46,124 nt of DNA from CAIXYX01 sp043806415 (GCA_043806415.1 JAZDHB010000025.1:1-46124); one strand, 5' to 3'; positions 24,439-33,020 are shown, counted from the stretch's first letter. The notes: generated by a model from the sequence alone, not told the origin. Program-made: numbers and translations.

Positions 24439-25422
24439 TCAGTCCCTCAGTTCCTTCTTGGTCAGGTTGATGAAAACCTCTTCCAAGGACGGCTCGCGCA
24501 CCTTGAAATCGCCCACCACGATATGGCGGCGTTCGAGGAACGTGGAGAGGCGGTGGATGAGGTCGGGGGGCAACTGGCGCATCGGCAGGCTCACGCGCCG
24601 GCCCTCCACCGACACGGAGATGGCGCCGACCAGCTCCTGCATCTCTTGGAGCAGTTTCCCCTCCGGCGCGCGCGCCAGTTCGATCTCGATGCAGTGGGAA
24701 TAGTGCTGGGACGCCTTGAGCTCGGCGGAGGTGCCCAGGGCGATGAGCTTGCCGTGGTCCATGATGCCGATGCGGTCGCACAGCTTGTCCGCCTCGTCCA
24801 TGTCGTGCGTGGTGTAGATGACGGTCATGCCTGATTTGTTGAGCGTCTGGGTGAGCTCGCGCAGCGCGATGCGGCTCTGCGGATCCAGGCCCGTGGTGGG
24901 CTCGTCCATGAACAGGATCCGGGGCGAGTGCAAAAGGCCGGCGGCCACCGACATGCGCTGCTTCATGCCCCCCGAGAAGGTGCCGGTGTTCACGTTGCGT
25001 TTGTCATAGAGGGTGACGATCTTGAGCAGCTCCTCGCTGCGCGCACGCACGGTCGAGCCGTCCATCGAATAGAGCTCGCCGATGTACCAGAGGTTTTCCA
25101 GCGGGGTCAATTCCTCGAAGAGCGAGAATTTCTGGGGCACCACGCCGATGCAGCTGCGCACCTGGGCGTCCTCGGTCGAGAGATCGTAGCCCGCGACGAC
25201 GGCATTGCCCTCGGTCGGCGCGATCAGGGTGGTGAGCATGTTGATAGTGGTGGTCTTGCCGGCGCCGTTGGGGCCCAGGAATCCGAACAGCTCGCCTTTG
25301 CGCACCTGCAAGGAGAGCTTGTCCACGGCGGTGAACGTGCCGAAGCGGCGCGTGAGACTCTTAAGCTCGATAGCATACGGGCTGGAGGGGCGCAAAGAAG
25401 ATAGTTTGGGACCGGATGCCAT
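24439..25422 (-). CDS. ABC transporter ATPase (DrrA-like)
   Basis: About 327 residues from ATG 25422. Walker A GPNGAGKTT, Q loop, signature FSGGMKQRMSVAAGLL, Walker B ILFMDEPTTGLD and H-loop TTHDMDEAD are all present, followed by a ~100-residue C-terminal domain common in DrrA-type drug or lipid exporters (SLEEVFINLTKKELRD at the end). It would energise the ABC-2 permease encoded 2 bases downstream. It is divergent from a PadR regulator, with operator-like repeats between them. The longer frame to 25467 lacks family conservation and overlaps the promoter. Confidence 0.93.
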   Translation of the reverse strand: MASGPKLSSLRPSSPYAIELKSLTRRFGTFTAVDKLSLQVRKGELFGFLGPNGAGKTTTINMLTTLIAPTEGNAVVAGYDLSTEDAQVRSCIGVVPQKFSLFEELTPLENLWYIGELYSMDGSTVRARSEELLKIVTLYDKRNVNTGTFSGGMKQRMSVAAGLLHSPRILFMDEPTTGLDPQSRIALRELTQTLNKSGMTVIYTTHDMDEADKLCDRIGIMDHGKLIALGTSAELKASQHYSHCIEIELARAPEGKLLQEMQELVGAISVSVEGRRVSLPMRQLPPDLIHRLSTFLERRHIVVGDFKVREPSLEEVFINLTKKELRD

Positions 25423-25460
25423 GATGAACGCCTTCTCGCCGATATTCCAATTTATGCCAT

Positions 25461-25490
25461 ATTCCATTTATTGGAATAACTATATAAAGG
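25461..25490. promoter_or_regulatory. PadR promoter with overlapping palindromic operator candidate
   Basis: ATTCCA-TTTAT-TGGAAT (25461-25477) is a perfect 6-bp inverted repeat next to TATATAAAGG (25481-25490), which lies ~25 bases before the PadR ATG. Another half site, ATATTCCAA, lies at 25443-25451. PadR proteins bind such palindromes and repress themselves and adjacent exporters. Confidence 0.6.
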
Positions 25491-25511
25491 TGCGCCTGCA
25501 TCATAGGATGC

Positions 25512-25892
25512 ATGAGAACCGGCAGGACGAACCCCCGCAGCCGCCCGGTGAAAACCATCGGCATGGGCGGGGCGGTCGAAGAACCCGAGCATGGCGCGCG
25601 CTTCCACATCCTTTTTCTCATCTGGCGGCTGCATGAGCGGCCCACGTACGGATATGCGCTCCTGCAGGAGATCCGGGAGATGGCCGTGGGGCACAAGAAA
25701 ACCTCCACCATCTACGCCACCCTGGGCAAGCTGGAGAAGGCGGGGCTGGTGAAAAGCCGGATGGAGGAGAAGGGGGCCCGCATGCGCAGGCTTTACCAGA
25801 CCACCGCGAAAGGCTGGGCGCTCTTTGGGCGCGTGAGAAAGAGCATGATCCACGGCACGCTCAAGGAATTCATGAAGGCGCTGGCGGGATAA
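25512..25892 (+). CDS. PadR family transcriptional regulator
   Basis: 126 residues. The winged-helix core is typical: ARFHILFLIWRLHERPTYGY, ALLQEIREM, TIYATLGKLEKAGLV, then RRLYQTTAKGWALF. The ~30-residue N-terminal extension is basic. The leaderless promoter spacing supports ATG 25512. By position it is the likely repressor of the divergent ABC exporter operon, responding to an exported compound; ligand unknown. Confidence 0.9.
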   Translation: MRTGRTNPRSRPVKTIGMGGAVEEPEHGARFHILFLIWRLHERPTYGYALLQEIREMAVGHKKTSTIYATLGKLEKAGLVKSRMEEKGARMRRLYQTTAKGWALFGRVRKSMIHGTLKEFMKALAG

Positions 25893-25960
25893 GGGGCGGA
25901 ATCGGAAGAGATCTGTTTTTCCTTATTCTAGATTTGTTTTTCCTTATTCTTTATCTCTTC

Positions 25961-27625
25961 CTAGAACCGGTCTCTTTTAGTGTATCTCGTGTGCAGGAGC
26001 AGCTCCGCCTTCGGCCCGCCCGGCTTTCCCAGGTATTCGGCGTACAACTTCTTCACGGTCGGGTTCTCGTGCGATTTGCGAAGCGGCATGCCCGCGTCGG
26101 CCTTGTAGATGGCCTCCGTCCGTTTTCGCAGCGTGTCCTCTTCCTTGTAGATGGGCTGCCCGCCCCCGCCGATGCACCCGCCCGGGCAGGCCATCATCTC
26201 TATGAAATGGTATTTGTCCTTCTCTTTCAGCAGCCGCTCGATGTTCGCGCCGCCGTGCGCGGCCGCGAAGCGGATCTCCTTTCCGTTGATGAGGATCGAG
26301 CCGGTCTTGATGCCCTTCACCCCCCTCAGCTGGTCGAATTCGAGCCGGCTGACCGCCTGGCCGGTGGCCTTTTCATATGTCGTGCGCAGGGCGGCCTCCA
26401 TCACCCCGCCTGCGGCCCCGAAGATCACGCCTGCCCCGGTCGAATTCCCGAGCGCCGGGTCGAATTCTTCGTCGGGCAGGTTTACAAAATCGATGTTCTT
26501 TTGCTTGACGAGTCTTCCCAGCTCGCGCGTGGTGAGCACAAAATCCACCGCTGACGAGAGCTCGGGTCGGGTGGATTCGAACTTCTTGGCCGTGCAGGGC
26601 ATGATGGACACCACGACGATGTCCTTGGGGTCGAGCCCGGCCTTTTGGGCGTAATAAGTCTTGATGAGCATGCCCAGCATCTCGTGCGGGCTCTTGCAGG
26701 TGGACATGTTGGACATGAGCTCGTGGTGGAAATGCTCCATCATCAATATCCAGGCGGGGCAGCAGGTGGTGATCATGGGGAACGGCCCTCCATTTTCCAT
26801 CCTTCTCATCAGTTCGGCCGACTCTTCCATGATGGTCAAATCCGCCCCCAAATCAACGTCGAACACCTTGTGGAACCCGCACCGCCGGAGCGCCGCGACC
26901 ATCTTGCCCGTGACGAGCGTACCGGCCGGCAGGCCGAACAGCTCGCCCAGCGCGGCGCGGATCGAGGGGGCGGTCTGGGCGATGACCTTCTTTTTCCTGT
27001 CTTTGAGCGCGGTCATTACCTCCTCCAGATGCGAGCGCTCGGAGATGGCGCCCACCGGGCAATGCAGGATGCACTGGCCGCACTTGATGCAGGCCACCTC
27101 GGCCAGCGCCCGCTCGTCGTATGGCGTGACGTGCTCGTTGTGCGCCCGGCTGGCAAAGTCGATGGCATATATGCCCTGGATCTGGGCGCACACGGCCACG
27201 CACCGACCACAGTTGATGCACAGGTTATTGTCCCGCACCACGGCCGCGCCCAAGTCCGGCTGGTAATTCCTGATGTTCGCAAATCTCGAATTGCCCATGC
27301 CCACCTGCTTGTAGATCTTGCACACCTCGTAATCGTCGAGGCGCGAGCAGGCCGGGTTGGGCACCATGAGCTCCATGTTCAGTTTGCGGGCCTTGAAGAT
27401 GCGCTCCGAGCGGGTGAGCACCCGGCAGCCCTCCTTCGGTTGGGTGGAGCAGGCGGTGACGAGCTTCCCGTCCATCTCCACGAGGCACACCCGGCACCGG
27501 GCCTCCGGCTTGAGGCTAGCATGGTAACATAGGGTCGGGATGTCGGCGCCCTGCTCGGCGCAGATCTTCAATAGGCTTTTGGAGCCGTCCGCCTCGATCT
27601 CTTTTCCGTCCAGCGTGATTTTCAT
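25961..27625 (-). CDS. hydA: [FeFe]-hydrogenase catalytic subunit HydA
   Basis: 554 residues from ATG 27625 (MKITLDGKEIE). N-terminal [2Fe-2S] domain (CYHASLKPEARCRVC..C), then two [4Fe-4S] motifs (CINCGRCVAVC, CIKCGQCILHC). The H-cluster motifs are complete: TTCCPAW (Cys288 for proton transfer, Cys289 ligand), MPCTAKKFE (Cys344), and MMACPGGCIGGGGQP (Cys480, Cys484). It should therefore make or oxidise H2. The His-Cys3 cluster site seen in related trimeric enzymes is degraded (PNPACSRLDDYEVCK). It lacks the C-terminal extension of Thermotoga HydA. It forms an operon with NuoF- and NuoE-like subunits upstream. Confidence 0.95.
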   Translation of the reverse strand: MKITLDGKEIEADGSKSLLKICAEQGADIPTLCYHASLKPEARCRVCLVEMDGKLVTACSTQPKEGCRVLTRSERIFKARKLNMELMVPNPACSRLDDYEVCKIYKQVGMGNSRFANIRNYQPDLGAAVVRDNNLCINCGRCVAVCAQIQGIYAIDFASRAHNEHVTPYDERALAEVACIKCGQCILHCPVGAISERSHLEEVMTALKDRKKKVIAQTAPSIRAALGELFGLPAGTLVTGKMVAALRRCGFHKVFDVDLGADLTIMEESAELMRRMENGGPFPMITTCCPAWILMMEHFHHELMSNMSTCKSPHEMLGMLIKTYYAQKAGLDPKDIVVVSIMPCTAKKFESTRPELSSAVDFVLTTRELGRLVKQKNIDFVNLPDEEFDPALGNSTGAGVIFGAAGGVMEAALRTTYEKATGQAVSRLEFDQLRGVKGIKTGSILINGKEIRFAAAHGGANIERLLKEKDKYHFIEMMACPGGCIGGGGQPIYKEEDTLRKRTEAIYKADAGMPLRKSHENPTVKKLYAEYLGKPGGPKAELLLHTRYTKRDRF

Positions 27626-27638
27626 CAGATCCTCTTCC

Positions 27639-27746
27639 CCGTCAAAATCTTCTTTTTCGCATCCGATCCTTTTCCTCATCCGATTCTCTTCTCCGTCAAA
27701 TTCTCTTTTTTGCATCCACTTCTTTTCCTCATCCAATCTTTTTCCG
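27639..27746. repeat. Imperfect tandem duplication at the hydB-hydA junction
   Basis: Two ~54-base units, 27639-27692 and 27693-27746, each beginning CCGTCAAA and containing CTTTTCCTCATCC. The second unit includes the last codons and stop of the NuoF-like gene, so the gene end has been duplicated into the spacer before hydA. Confidence 0.75.
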
Positions 27747-28877
27747 CTTGTTCGCGTACTCCTCGAAATCCTGCGGGAAATGGAGCATGGCGGTGAGCAC
27801 GTGGTTGCCCGAGGTCTGCCCAAGCCCGCACAAGCTCGTGGCCTGGATGTGCTCCGCCAGTTCCTGTATTGTTGCGAGGTCTTCGCTCCCGGCTTCCCCT
27901 TCGCGCACTTTCTTGAGCAGGTTGAGCAGGCGGATGTTGCCTTCCCGGCACGGGGTGCACTTCCCGCACGACTCGTACGCGTAGAATTTCGCGATGGAAT
28001 ACGAGATGTCGGCCACGTTGTGCGTCTCGTCGATGAAGATGATGGAGAACGCGCCGTGCTGGCACTCTTCCATCCGGATGCTTTCGGGCGTGAGGGCCAT
28101 ATCCTCGTCCACGGGCATAATGCCGCCGAAGCATCCGAACGACATCGCCTTAAGCTTTCTTGCGGGTTTGGCCAGCCGGACGAGCTGGGAGACTTTCACC
28201 CCGAGCGGAAGCTCGTGCACGCCGGGCCTTGACACGTTTCCGGAAAGCGAGAACAGGCGCAGGTCCGCGTTCCAGTCGTCGTAGAGCAGGGCCTGGGGCA
28301 CGCATGCGAACGTTTCCACGTTGTTGATGACCGTCGGCTGGCCCCAGAGGCCCTCGGTCGTTGGATACGGCGGCTTGAACATCGCCCGCCCGGGGAAGCC
28401 CATGATGGACTGGAGAATGGCGGTCTCTTCGCCGCAGATGTACGCTCCCGCCCCGCGCACGATGGTGATGGACACGTCCAGGCCGGATTTTTCCACCAGC
28501 CTCCCGGCCGTCCTCTCCAATCCCTTGCGCAGGAATTCGTATTCGCCTCGCAAATAGATGAAGCATTCCTTCGCGCCCAGCACGTACGCCGCGATGAGCA
28601 CGCCTTCGATCACTGCTTGCGGGTTCTTTTCCAGGATGAGCCGGTCCTTGAAGGTGCCCGGCTCGCCCTCGTCCGCGTTGCAGATGATATACCTCGTATC
28701 CGTGTTCACGCCCAGAGCCATGCGCCATTTCTTCGCGGTGGGAAAGGCCGCGCCGCCCCGTCCGACCAGCCCTTTCTTCTCCAGGAGTTGCAGCACGCCT
28801 TCCGGCCCGAGCAGGCGCGCTTTCCTGAGCGCCCGCATCCCCGTCTTGCGAAGAATCTGCATCATGGACATCTGCAC
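27729..28877 (-). CDS. hydB: NuoF/HydB-like NAD(P)H- and FMN-binding subunit
   Basis: 382 residues. Glycine-rich nucleotide and flavin motifs GLVGRGGAAFPTAKKW and CNADEGEPGTFKDR, GAGAYICGEETAL-type segment (GAGAYICGEETAILQSIMG), and a C-terminal [4Fe-4S] site (ESCGKCTPCREG with SLCGLGQ). It transfers electrons between NAD(P)H and iron-sulfur clusters. It is shorter than bacterial HydB/HndC: both the N-terminal thioredoxin-like [2Fe-2S] domain and the C-terminal ferredoxin domain are absent, leaving the NuoF core. It directly abuts the NuoE-like gene upstream. Confidence 0.92.
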   Translation of the reverse strand: MQMSMMQILRKTGMRALRKARLLGPEGVLQLLEKKGLVGRGGAAFPTAKKWRMALGVNTDTRYIICNADEGEPGTFKDRLILEKNPQAVIEGVLIAAYVLGAKECFIYLRGEYEFLRKGLERTAGRLVEKSGLDVSITIVRGAGAYICGEETAILQSIMGFPGRAMFKPPYPTTEGLWGQPTVINNVETFACVPQALLYDDWNADLRLFSLSGNVSRPGVHELPLGVKVSQLVRLAKPARKLKAMSFGCFGGIMPVDEDMALTPESIRMEECQHGAFSIIFIDETHNVADISYSIAKFYAYESCGKCTPCREGNIRLLNLLKKVREGEAGSEDLATIQELAEHIQATSLCGLGQTSGNHVLTAMLHFPQDFEEYANKRKKIG

Positions 28878-29354
28878 CTATCTGGCCTTGCTTTTTTTGT
28901 CCGCACGCCGCGCCTGTTTCGTGCTGCTTTTTTTCGTCCGCAGGCCTCTGATCACTTTGCATATCCGGGCTTTCGTGAGTTCGGTGCAGGGCTTCCCGTC
29001 GACCAGCATGGCTGGCGCGCCGTCGCAGCAGCCGATGCACGAGGTCTTGTATAGGCTGATGCGCCCGTCGGGCGTGGTCTCGCCAACCCGGATGCCCAGC
29101 TCCTTCTCGAGGCATTTCTCGATGCCGGTGCCCCCGTTGAGCACGCAGGAGGGCGAGCCGCACAAGTCCAGCGTATGCTTGCCTTGCGGCCTTGTCTTGA
29201 GCATGGAATAGAAAGTGGCCACCGCGTAAACTCGGGAAATCGGGATGTCCTCTTCCGTGCTGATGCGCTTGAGCGCCTCTTCGGAGAGGTAGCCGTGCCT
29301 TTCCTGCGCCTCGTGCAATACGTTAAGCAGGATCCTGCGCTTTTTTCCGGCCAT
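28878..29354 (-). CDS. hydC: NuoE/HydC-like [2Fe-2S] subunit
   Basis: 158 residues from ATG 29354. Thioredoxin-fold [2Fe-2S] domain with ligand pattern LCGSPSC and SCIGCCDGAP, preceded by the usual helical part (EAQERHGYLSEEALKRIS, VYAVATFYSML). The C-terminus is a lysine-rich tail. It is first in the hydCBA operon and would relay electrons within the complex. A TATA-like AATAAAAAAAC lies roughly 40 bases upstream. Confidence 0.93.
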   Translation of the reverse strand: MAGKKRRILLNVLHEAQERHGYLSEEALKRISTEEDIPISRVYAVATFYSMLKTRPQGKHTLDLCGSPSCVLNGGTGIEKCLEKELGIRVGETTPDGRISLYKTSCIGCCDGAPAMLVDGKPCTELTKARICKVIRGLRTKKSSTKQARRADKKSKAR

Positions 29355-29491
29355 ATCCAACGTCTCCCAACTTCCCGGCTCGGATTACTGTTTTTTTATT
29401 ACCAGACGGTGCTCACTCTTATAAAATAACCGGCCGAAGGAAGTACGGCGCGTCCGAGGCGAGCGCATGGACTTCAGATGGAAGTGGTGGC

Positions 29492-30061
29492 ATGGGCTTT
29501 GAATTGAATTTCATCCGCAAGAACGGTTCGCCCTTCTCCTCATGGCATCTTTACGACTACGAGCTTTCCGCCATGCAGGAGAACCTCGAGATGGCCGTCT
29601 ATTGCGTGGTCTGCTTCTTCCTCCCCTTTTTCCTGTCCGAGCAGCTCGTGCTGGGCACGCTCGTGAACGCGGGCCTCGTGCTGGGTGCGCTCAACCTGCG
29701 CGGCTGGAAAGTGCTGCCCGTCATCCTCCTGCCCAGTTTCGGCGTGCTGGCGGCCGGCCTCCTCTTCGGCTCGTTCACCTACCACCTCGTCGCGCTCATC
29801 CCGGCCATCTGGGTCGGCAACGCGCTCCTGGTGTGGGCGGTCAAGGAATTCGCGCTCACCAAAAAGATGAACCGGCTCCTGGCGTTGGGCGTGGGCATCG
29901 GCTCGAAGGTGGCCTGGCTGTTTGGGATCACATTCGCGCTTGTTTCGCTCGGCTTCGTGCCCGCGATGTTCCTGACGGCGATGGGCCCCGTGCAGCTCTA
30001 TACGGCGGCGGCCGGAAGCGTGCTGGCGCTGGGCGCGCAGGAAATGAAAAAGAGGATATAG
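29492..30061 (+). CDS. Polytopic membrane protein (ECF S-component-like size)
   Basis: 189 residues with five or six membrane helices after a short N-terminal segment (for example VYCVVCFFLPFFLSEQLVLG, VLPVILLPSFGVLAAGLLFG). The end, GPVQLYTAAAGSVLALG, resembles the last helix of substrate-binding (S) components of ECF transporters, but the match is weak. Divergent from the hydrogenase operon. A small frame upstream (29467-29502) encodes a tryptophan-rich 11-residue peptide overlapping this start. Substrate unknown. Confidence 0.72.
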   Translation: MGFELNFIRKNGSPFSSWHLYDYELSAMQENLEMAVYCVVCFFLPFFLSEQLVLGTLVNAGLVLGALNLRGWKVLPVILLPSFGVLAAGLLFGSFTYHLVALIPAIWVGNALLVWAVKEFALTKKMNRLLALGVGIGSKVAWLFGITFALVSLGFVPAMFLTAMGPVQLYTAAAGSVLALGAQEMKKRI

Positions 30062-30140
30062 CGGCCCTTCCTTTCTTGTCTGGCGAGGATGAGGGCGGCC
30101 CGAGCCGCCTTTTCTCAATCGTTTTTGTCCGCCTTGATGA

Positions 30141-31181
30141 TCATTTTTTCTTCCCTTTTTTCATTCCGATCTCCTTGGCATTCACCACGTTGACCGGCTT
30201 CCCGGCCAGGAATCCCTCGACGTTCTCCAGGCTGGTGTCCACGATGCGCCGGAGCGCCTCCTGGCTGTTGAAGGCGTTGTGCGGCGTGATGATGACGTTG
30301 GGCTTGTTGTAGAGAATCTGGTTGGCCACCACGGTGCGCAAGTCGAACGAGCCCGAGAATTCGGGCGAGACGAGCTGCCTCTCTTCCTTGATGGCCCGCT
30401 CCTCCTCGAGCACGTCGAGGCCCGCGCCGCCGACGTGGCCGGAGAGGATGGCGTCCACGAGCGCCTTGTTGTCGATGAGTCCGCCGCGCGCCGTGTTGAT
30501 GAGGATGACGCCCTTCTTCATCTTGGCGATGGTCTCCTTGTTGATGATGTATTTCGTGCCGGGGGTGAGCGGCGTGTGCAGGCTGATGATGTCGGATTCA
30601 TTGAGCAGCTCATCGAGCGACACGGATTTGCAGGTGAGCAATTCCATGAGGTTCGCGTCCGCGTAGGGGTCATAGACGCGCACGTGCATGCCCAGGGCCT
30701 TGGCGGTCTTGGCCACGTGCGAGCCGATCTTGCCGAATCCGATGAGCCCCAAGGTCTTGTCCGCGAGATCGAAGGTGTGCAGGCCCTCGAGGGAGAAGTT
30801 GCCCTGCCGGGTGCGCTCCACCGACTGCACGATCTTCTTGGAGAGCGCGAGCATGAGCGCGAGGGTGTGCTCGGCCACGGTGTGCGAGCCGTAAGAGGGC
30901 ACGTTGGCCACCGGGATGCCCCGCTTCGAGCACGTGGCCAGGTCGATATGGTCGAATCCGGTCGAGAAGGTGGTGATCATCCTCAGTTTGGGCATCTTCG
31001 CCAGCTGCGCGGCCCCCACCCTGGAATAGATGAACACGCCCAGCACGTCCGCCTTCGCGGCATGCGCGACGTTCTTCTCGTCCATCGGCCCGTCGATGAA
31101 CGTCAGCGCGTGGCTTTTTAGGCAGCTCTTGACGTGGGCCCGTTCCCATTGCTCCAATTCATAGAACACGATATTCGCCAT
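30141..31181 (-). CDS. ldhA: D-lactate dehydrogenase / D-2-hydroxyacid dehydrogenase
   Basis: 346 residues from ATG 31181 (MANIVFYELEQWE). NAD-binding motif GLIGFGKIGSHVAK, and the catalytic triad of the family: Arg in NTARGG, Glu in LDVLEEE, His in TPHNAFNSQEAL. The insert between LDVLEEE and VITPHNA is the one seen in D-lactate dehydrogenases. It reduces pyruvate to D-lactate with NADH. Together with the hydrogenase operon 1 kb away this fits a fermentative lifestyle. The longer upstream frame (to 31427) lacks conservation. Confidence 0.9.
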   Translation of the reverse strand: MANIVFYELEQWERAHVKSCLKSHALTFIDGPMDEKNVAHAAKADVLGVFIYSRVGAAQLAKMPKLRMITTFSTGFDHIDLATCSKRGIPVANVPSYGSHTVAEHTLALMLALSKKIVQSVERTRQGNFSLEGLHTFDLADKTLGLIGFGKIGSHVAKTAKALGMHVRVYDPYADANLMELLTCKSVSLDELLNESDIISLHTPLTPGTKYIINKETIAKMKKGVILINTARGGLIDNKALVDAILSGHVGGAGLDVLEEERAIKEERQLVSPEFSGSFDLRTVVANQILYNKPNVIITPHNAFNSQEALRRIVDTSLENVEGFLAGKPVNVVNAKEIGMKKGKKK

Positions 31182-31273
31182 TTTTCCACCCCAAACTTTC
31201 CCATGTCCGTTTTTCTTTTCATACCCGCTTTCCACCGGCTTTCCCAAATCCAAAACATGCCATTTTTCTTCTT

Positions 31274-31846
31274 TCATAACTCGAATCTCACCCAGTCCGC
31301 ATTTTTTAACCTGCACTCCCAGAGCCGGGGCGGCCGGATCCCGCTCAAAAGGCTTGCGCAGGCGATGTCGAACACCCCGTGCGAGACCACGAGGATCCGT
31401 TTTCCAGGATGGGCTTTCCTCACCCACGCCAGGAAGCGCCGGGCTCTTCCCAGCACGTCGTTCCAGCTCTCGCCGCCCGGCACGGTCTTCAGGAAATGGC
31501 TCCGGCGGCCGTCCTCATAGGGGAAGAACCGCTCCGGGCGCTCTTTCACGAGCTTGAGCATGGAGTGGCCGCTCCAGTTCCCGCAGTCCTGCTCGGAAAG
31601 CAGGCCGAGCCGGATCGCCGCAAGGCCGTATCTTTTCTCGAAATAATGCGCCGTCTGCCTCGCGCGCTTAAGCGGGCTGGTGAAAATGATATCCGGCCTC
31701 TCCTTCCATCCTCGTGCGAGCGCCCGGGCCTCCGCCCGCCCCTTTCGGGTCAGGGGCGTGTCCCTCCTCGTCCCGTTGAGGATGTGGCGGGCGTTGCCGC
31801 CCGCGCGCCCGTGGCGTACCAGCCAAAGCTGGGTCTTTCGCGCCAT
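31274..31846 (-). CDS. Histidine phosphatase superfamily protein (first of two)
   Basis: 190 residues from ATG 31846 (MARKTQLWLVRHG). Catalytic LVRHGRAGGN, SPLKRARQTA, and LVVSHGVF, the complete phosphoglycerate-mutase-like active site. It resembles the 33021-33767 gene throughout (for example PGGESWNDV versus PGGESWEQM, LSEQDCGNWSG versus REQDYGDYSG), so the two are paralogues. Substrate is unknown; the family includes phosphosugar and nucleotide phosphatases. ATG 31858 and 31882 are alternative starts. Confidence 0.85.
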   Translation of the reverse strand: MARKTQLWLVRHGRAGGNARHILNGTRRDTPLTRKGRAEARALARGWKERPDIIFTSPLKRARQTAHYFEKRYGLAAIRLGLLSEQDCGNWSGHSMLKLVKERPERFFPYEDGRRSHFLKTVPGGESWNDVLGRARRFLAWVRKAHPGKRILVVSHGVFDIACASLLSGIRPPRLWECRLKNADWVRFEL

Positions 31847-31980
31847 CGTCCTCGTCATCGTGGGATTTGTTTTCCTTCCCATCCGCCTCGGCCCATCTAC
31901 CCTCGCGATGGTTAAAAACGTTGCCGATGGTCATTACCGGTTTGTCTGTAGTCGCTGTGTAAGAATGAAAAAGAGGGAAA

Positions 31981-32055
31981 GAACGAAAAAAAGGAAAATA
32001 AATGGAAAAAGAGGGGAAGAACGAAAAAAAAAGGAAAATAAATGGAAAAAGACGA
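31981..32055. repeat. A-rich tandem repeat, period 38
   Basis: Two ~38-base units beginning GAACGAAAAAAA and containing GGAAAATAAATGG. On the minus strand this is a T-rich tract between the SIMPL gene and the phosphatase gene, possibly acting as a terminator region. Confidence 0.7.
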
Positions 32056-32093
32056 AAAAGAAAAGAAAGATAAAAACAGAAAGGGTTTTTTCT

Positions 32094-32918
32094 TTATTGG
32101 ACCTTGTAGCTGGCGCTCACCGACGCGGTCAGTCTGGCCATGCCTGCCGAGATCTGCGCCGGAACGGGCGCCGCCCCGCCCGCGCTCATGTCTGCGGCGC
32201 GGTAGTTGACATTCGCCACGGGCTGGACATATCCGTATCCTTCTTGCATGCTGTTCAGCCGGACGATCTTCACGCCCGAGGCGGATGCCATGGCCTGGGC
32301 CTTCTGCCCGGCATTCCCGGCCGCCTGCTCAAGCAGCAGGTTGTACGTGCTCCGGCTCAGGTTGTCCGAAAGCCCGAAGGACACGCCATCCACGTTGTTC
32401 GCCCCGTTCTGCACGGCCAGCTTAAGGATGGTGCCGGCCTGCTCCACGCGGTAGGTCACCACGCGCACGCTGTTGGTGAGCACATATCCTTTGTCCACCA
32501 TGGTCTTGTCGTTCTCGGACCACTCGGTCCAGCGGTCGAGCGAATAGCCGACGGTCTTGATGTTCTCGGCCGGCACGCCAAGTGCCTGCACGGCCTCCGT
32601 GATGGCCTGCACGGTTCTGTCGTTGTCCTGCTGGATCAGAGCCGGATCGGCACCCCGGCTCACCACTGAGAACGAGATTTCCGCCTTGTCCGGCGCCACT
32701 TCGGTCTGGGCATCCGCATTGACGCTGATGCTCGATGCCAGCAAGTCGGGCGCCGTGGTGTTGATGCTGATGGCGCATCTGTCCTTGCAGAGCACGCTGC
32801 CCTGTCCACCGGATCCGCTCATCCAGAGCGCGCCCGCCAACAGGGCCGCGGCCAGCACGATGGCGAAGGCGAGCGGAATGAGGGATCCGTGCGCATAAGC
32901 TTCTTTTTCCATAACCAT
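32094..32918 (-). CDS. SIMPL-domain (DUF541) membrane-anchored protein
   Basis: 274 residues from ATG 32918, with GAGGTGG ~6 bases upstream. One N-terminal membrane helix (LAFAIVLAAALLAGALWM) and an external SIMPL domain: SISVNADAQTEVAPDKAEIS at its start, NIKTVGYSLDRW, and ARLTASVSASYKV at the end. SIMPL proteins form oligomers at the cell envelope; their precise role is unclear. It sits between two paralogous histidine phosphatases, all on the minus strand. Confidence 0.88.
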   Translation of the reverse strand: MVMEKEAYAHGSLIPLAFAIVLAAALLAGALWMSGSGGQGSVLCKDRCAISINTTAPDLLASSISVNADAQTEVAPDKAEISFSVVSRGADPALIQQDNDRTVQAITEAVQALGVPAENIKTVGYSLDRWTEWSENDKTMVDKGYVLTNSVRVVTYRVEQAGTILKLAVQNGANNVDGVSFGLSDNLSRSTYNLLLEQAAGNAGQKAQAMASASGVKIVRLNSMQEGYGYVQPVANVNYRAADMSAGGAAPVPAQISAGMARLTASVSASYKVQ

Positions 32919-33020
32919 TTTCCCACCTCTAAGCGCTGGGCTTATGCGACTATAAAACATTGGCTCGTTTTTAATGATTGGGTTATCGTTCGCCTCTCTT
33001 TTTCTCATAACCTGACTTTC

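Noticed and set aside
31960..32060. A-rich repeats considered as a small coding region
   Set aside because: The frame would be nothing but Lys/Glu/Arg and has no start context; better explained as a low-complexity tandem repeat.
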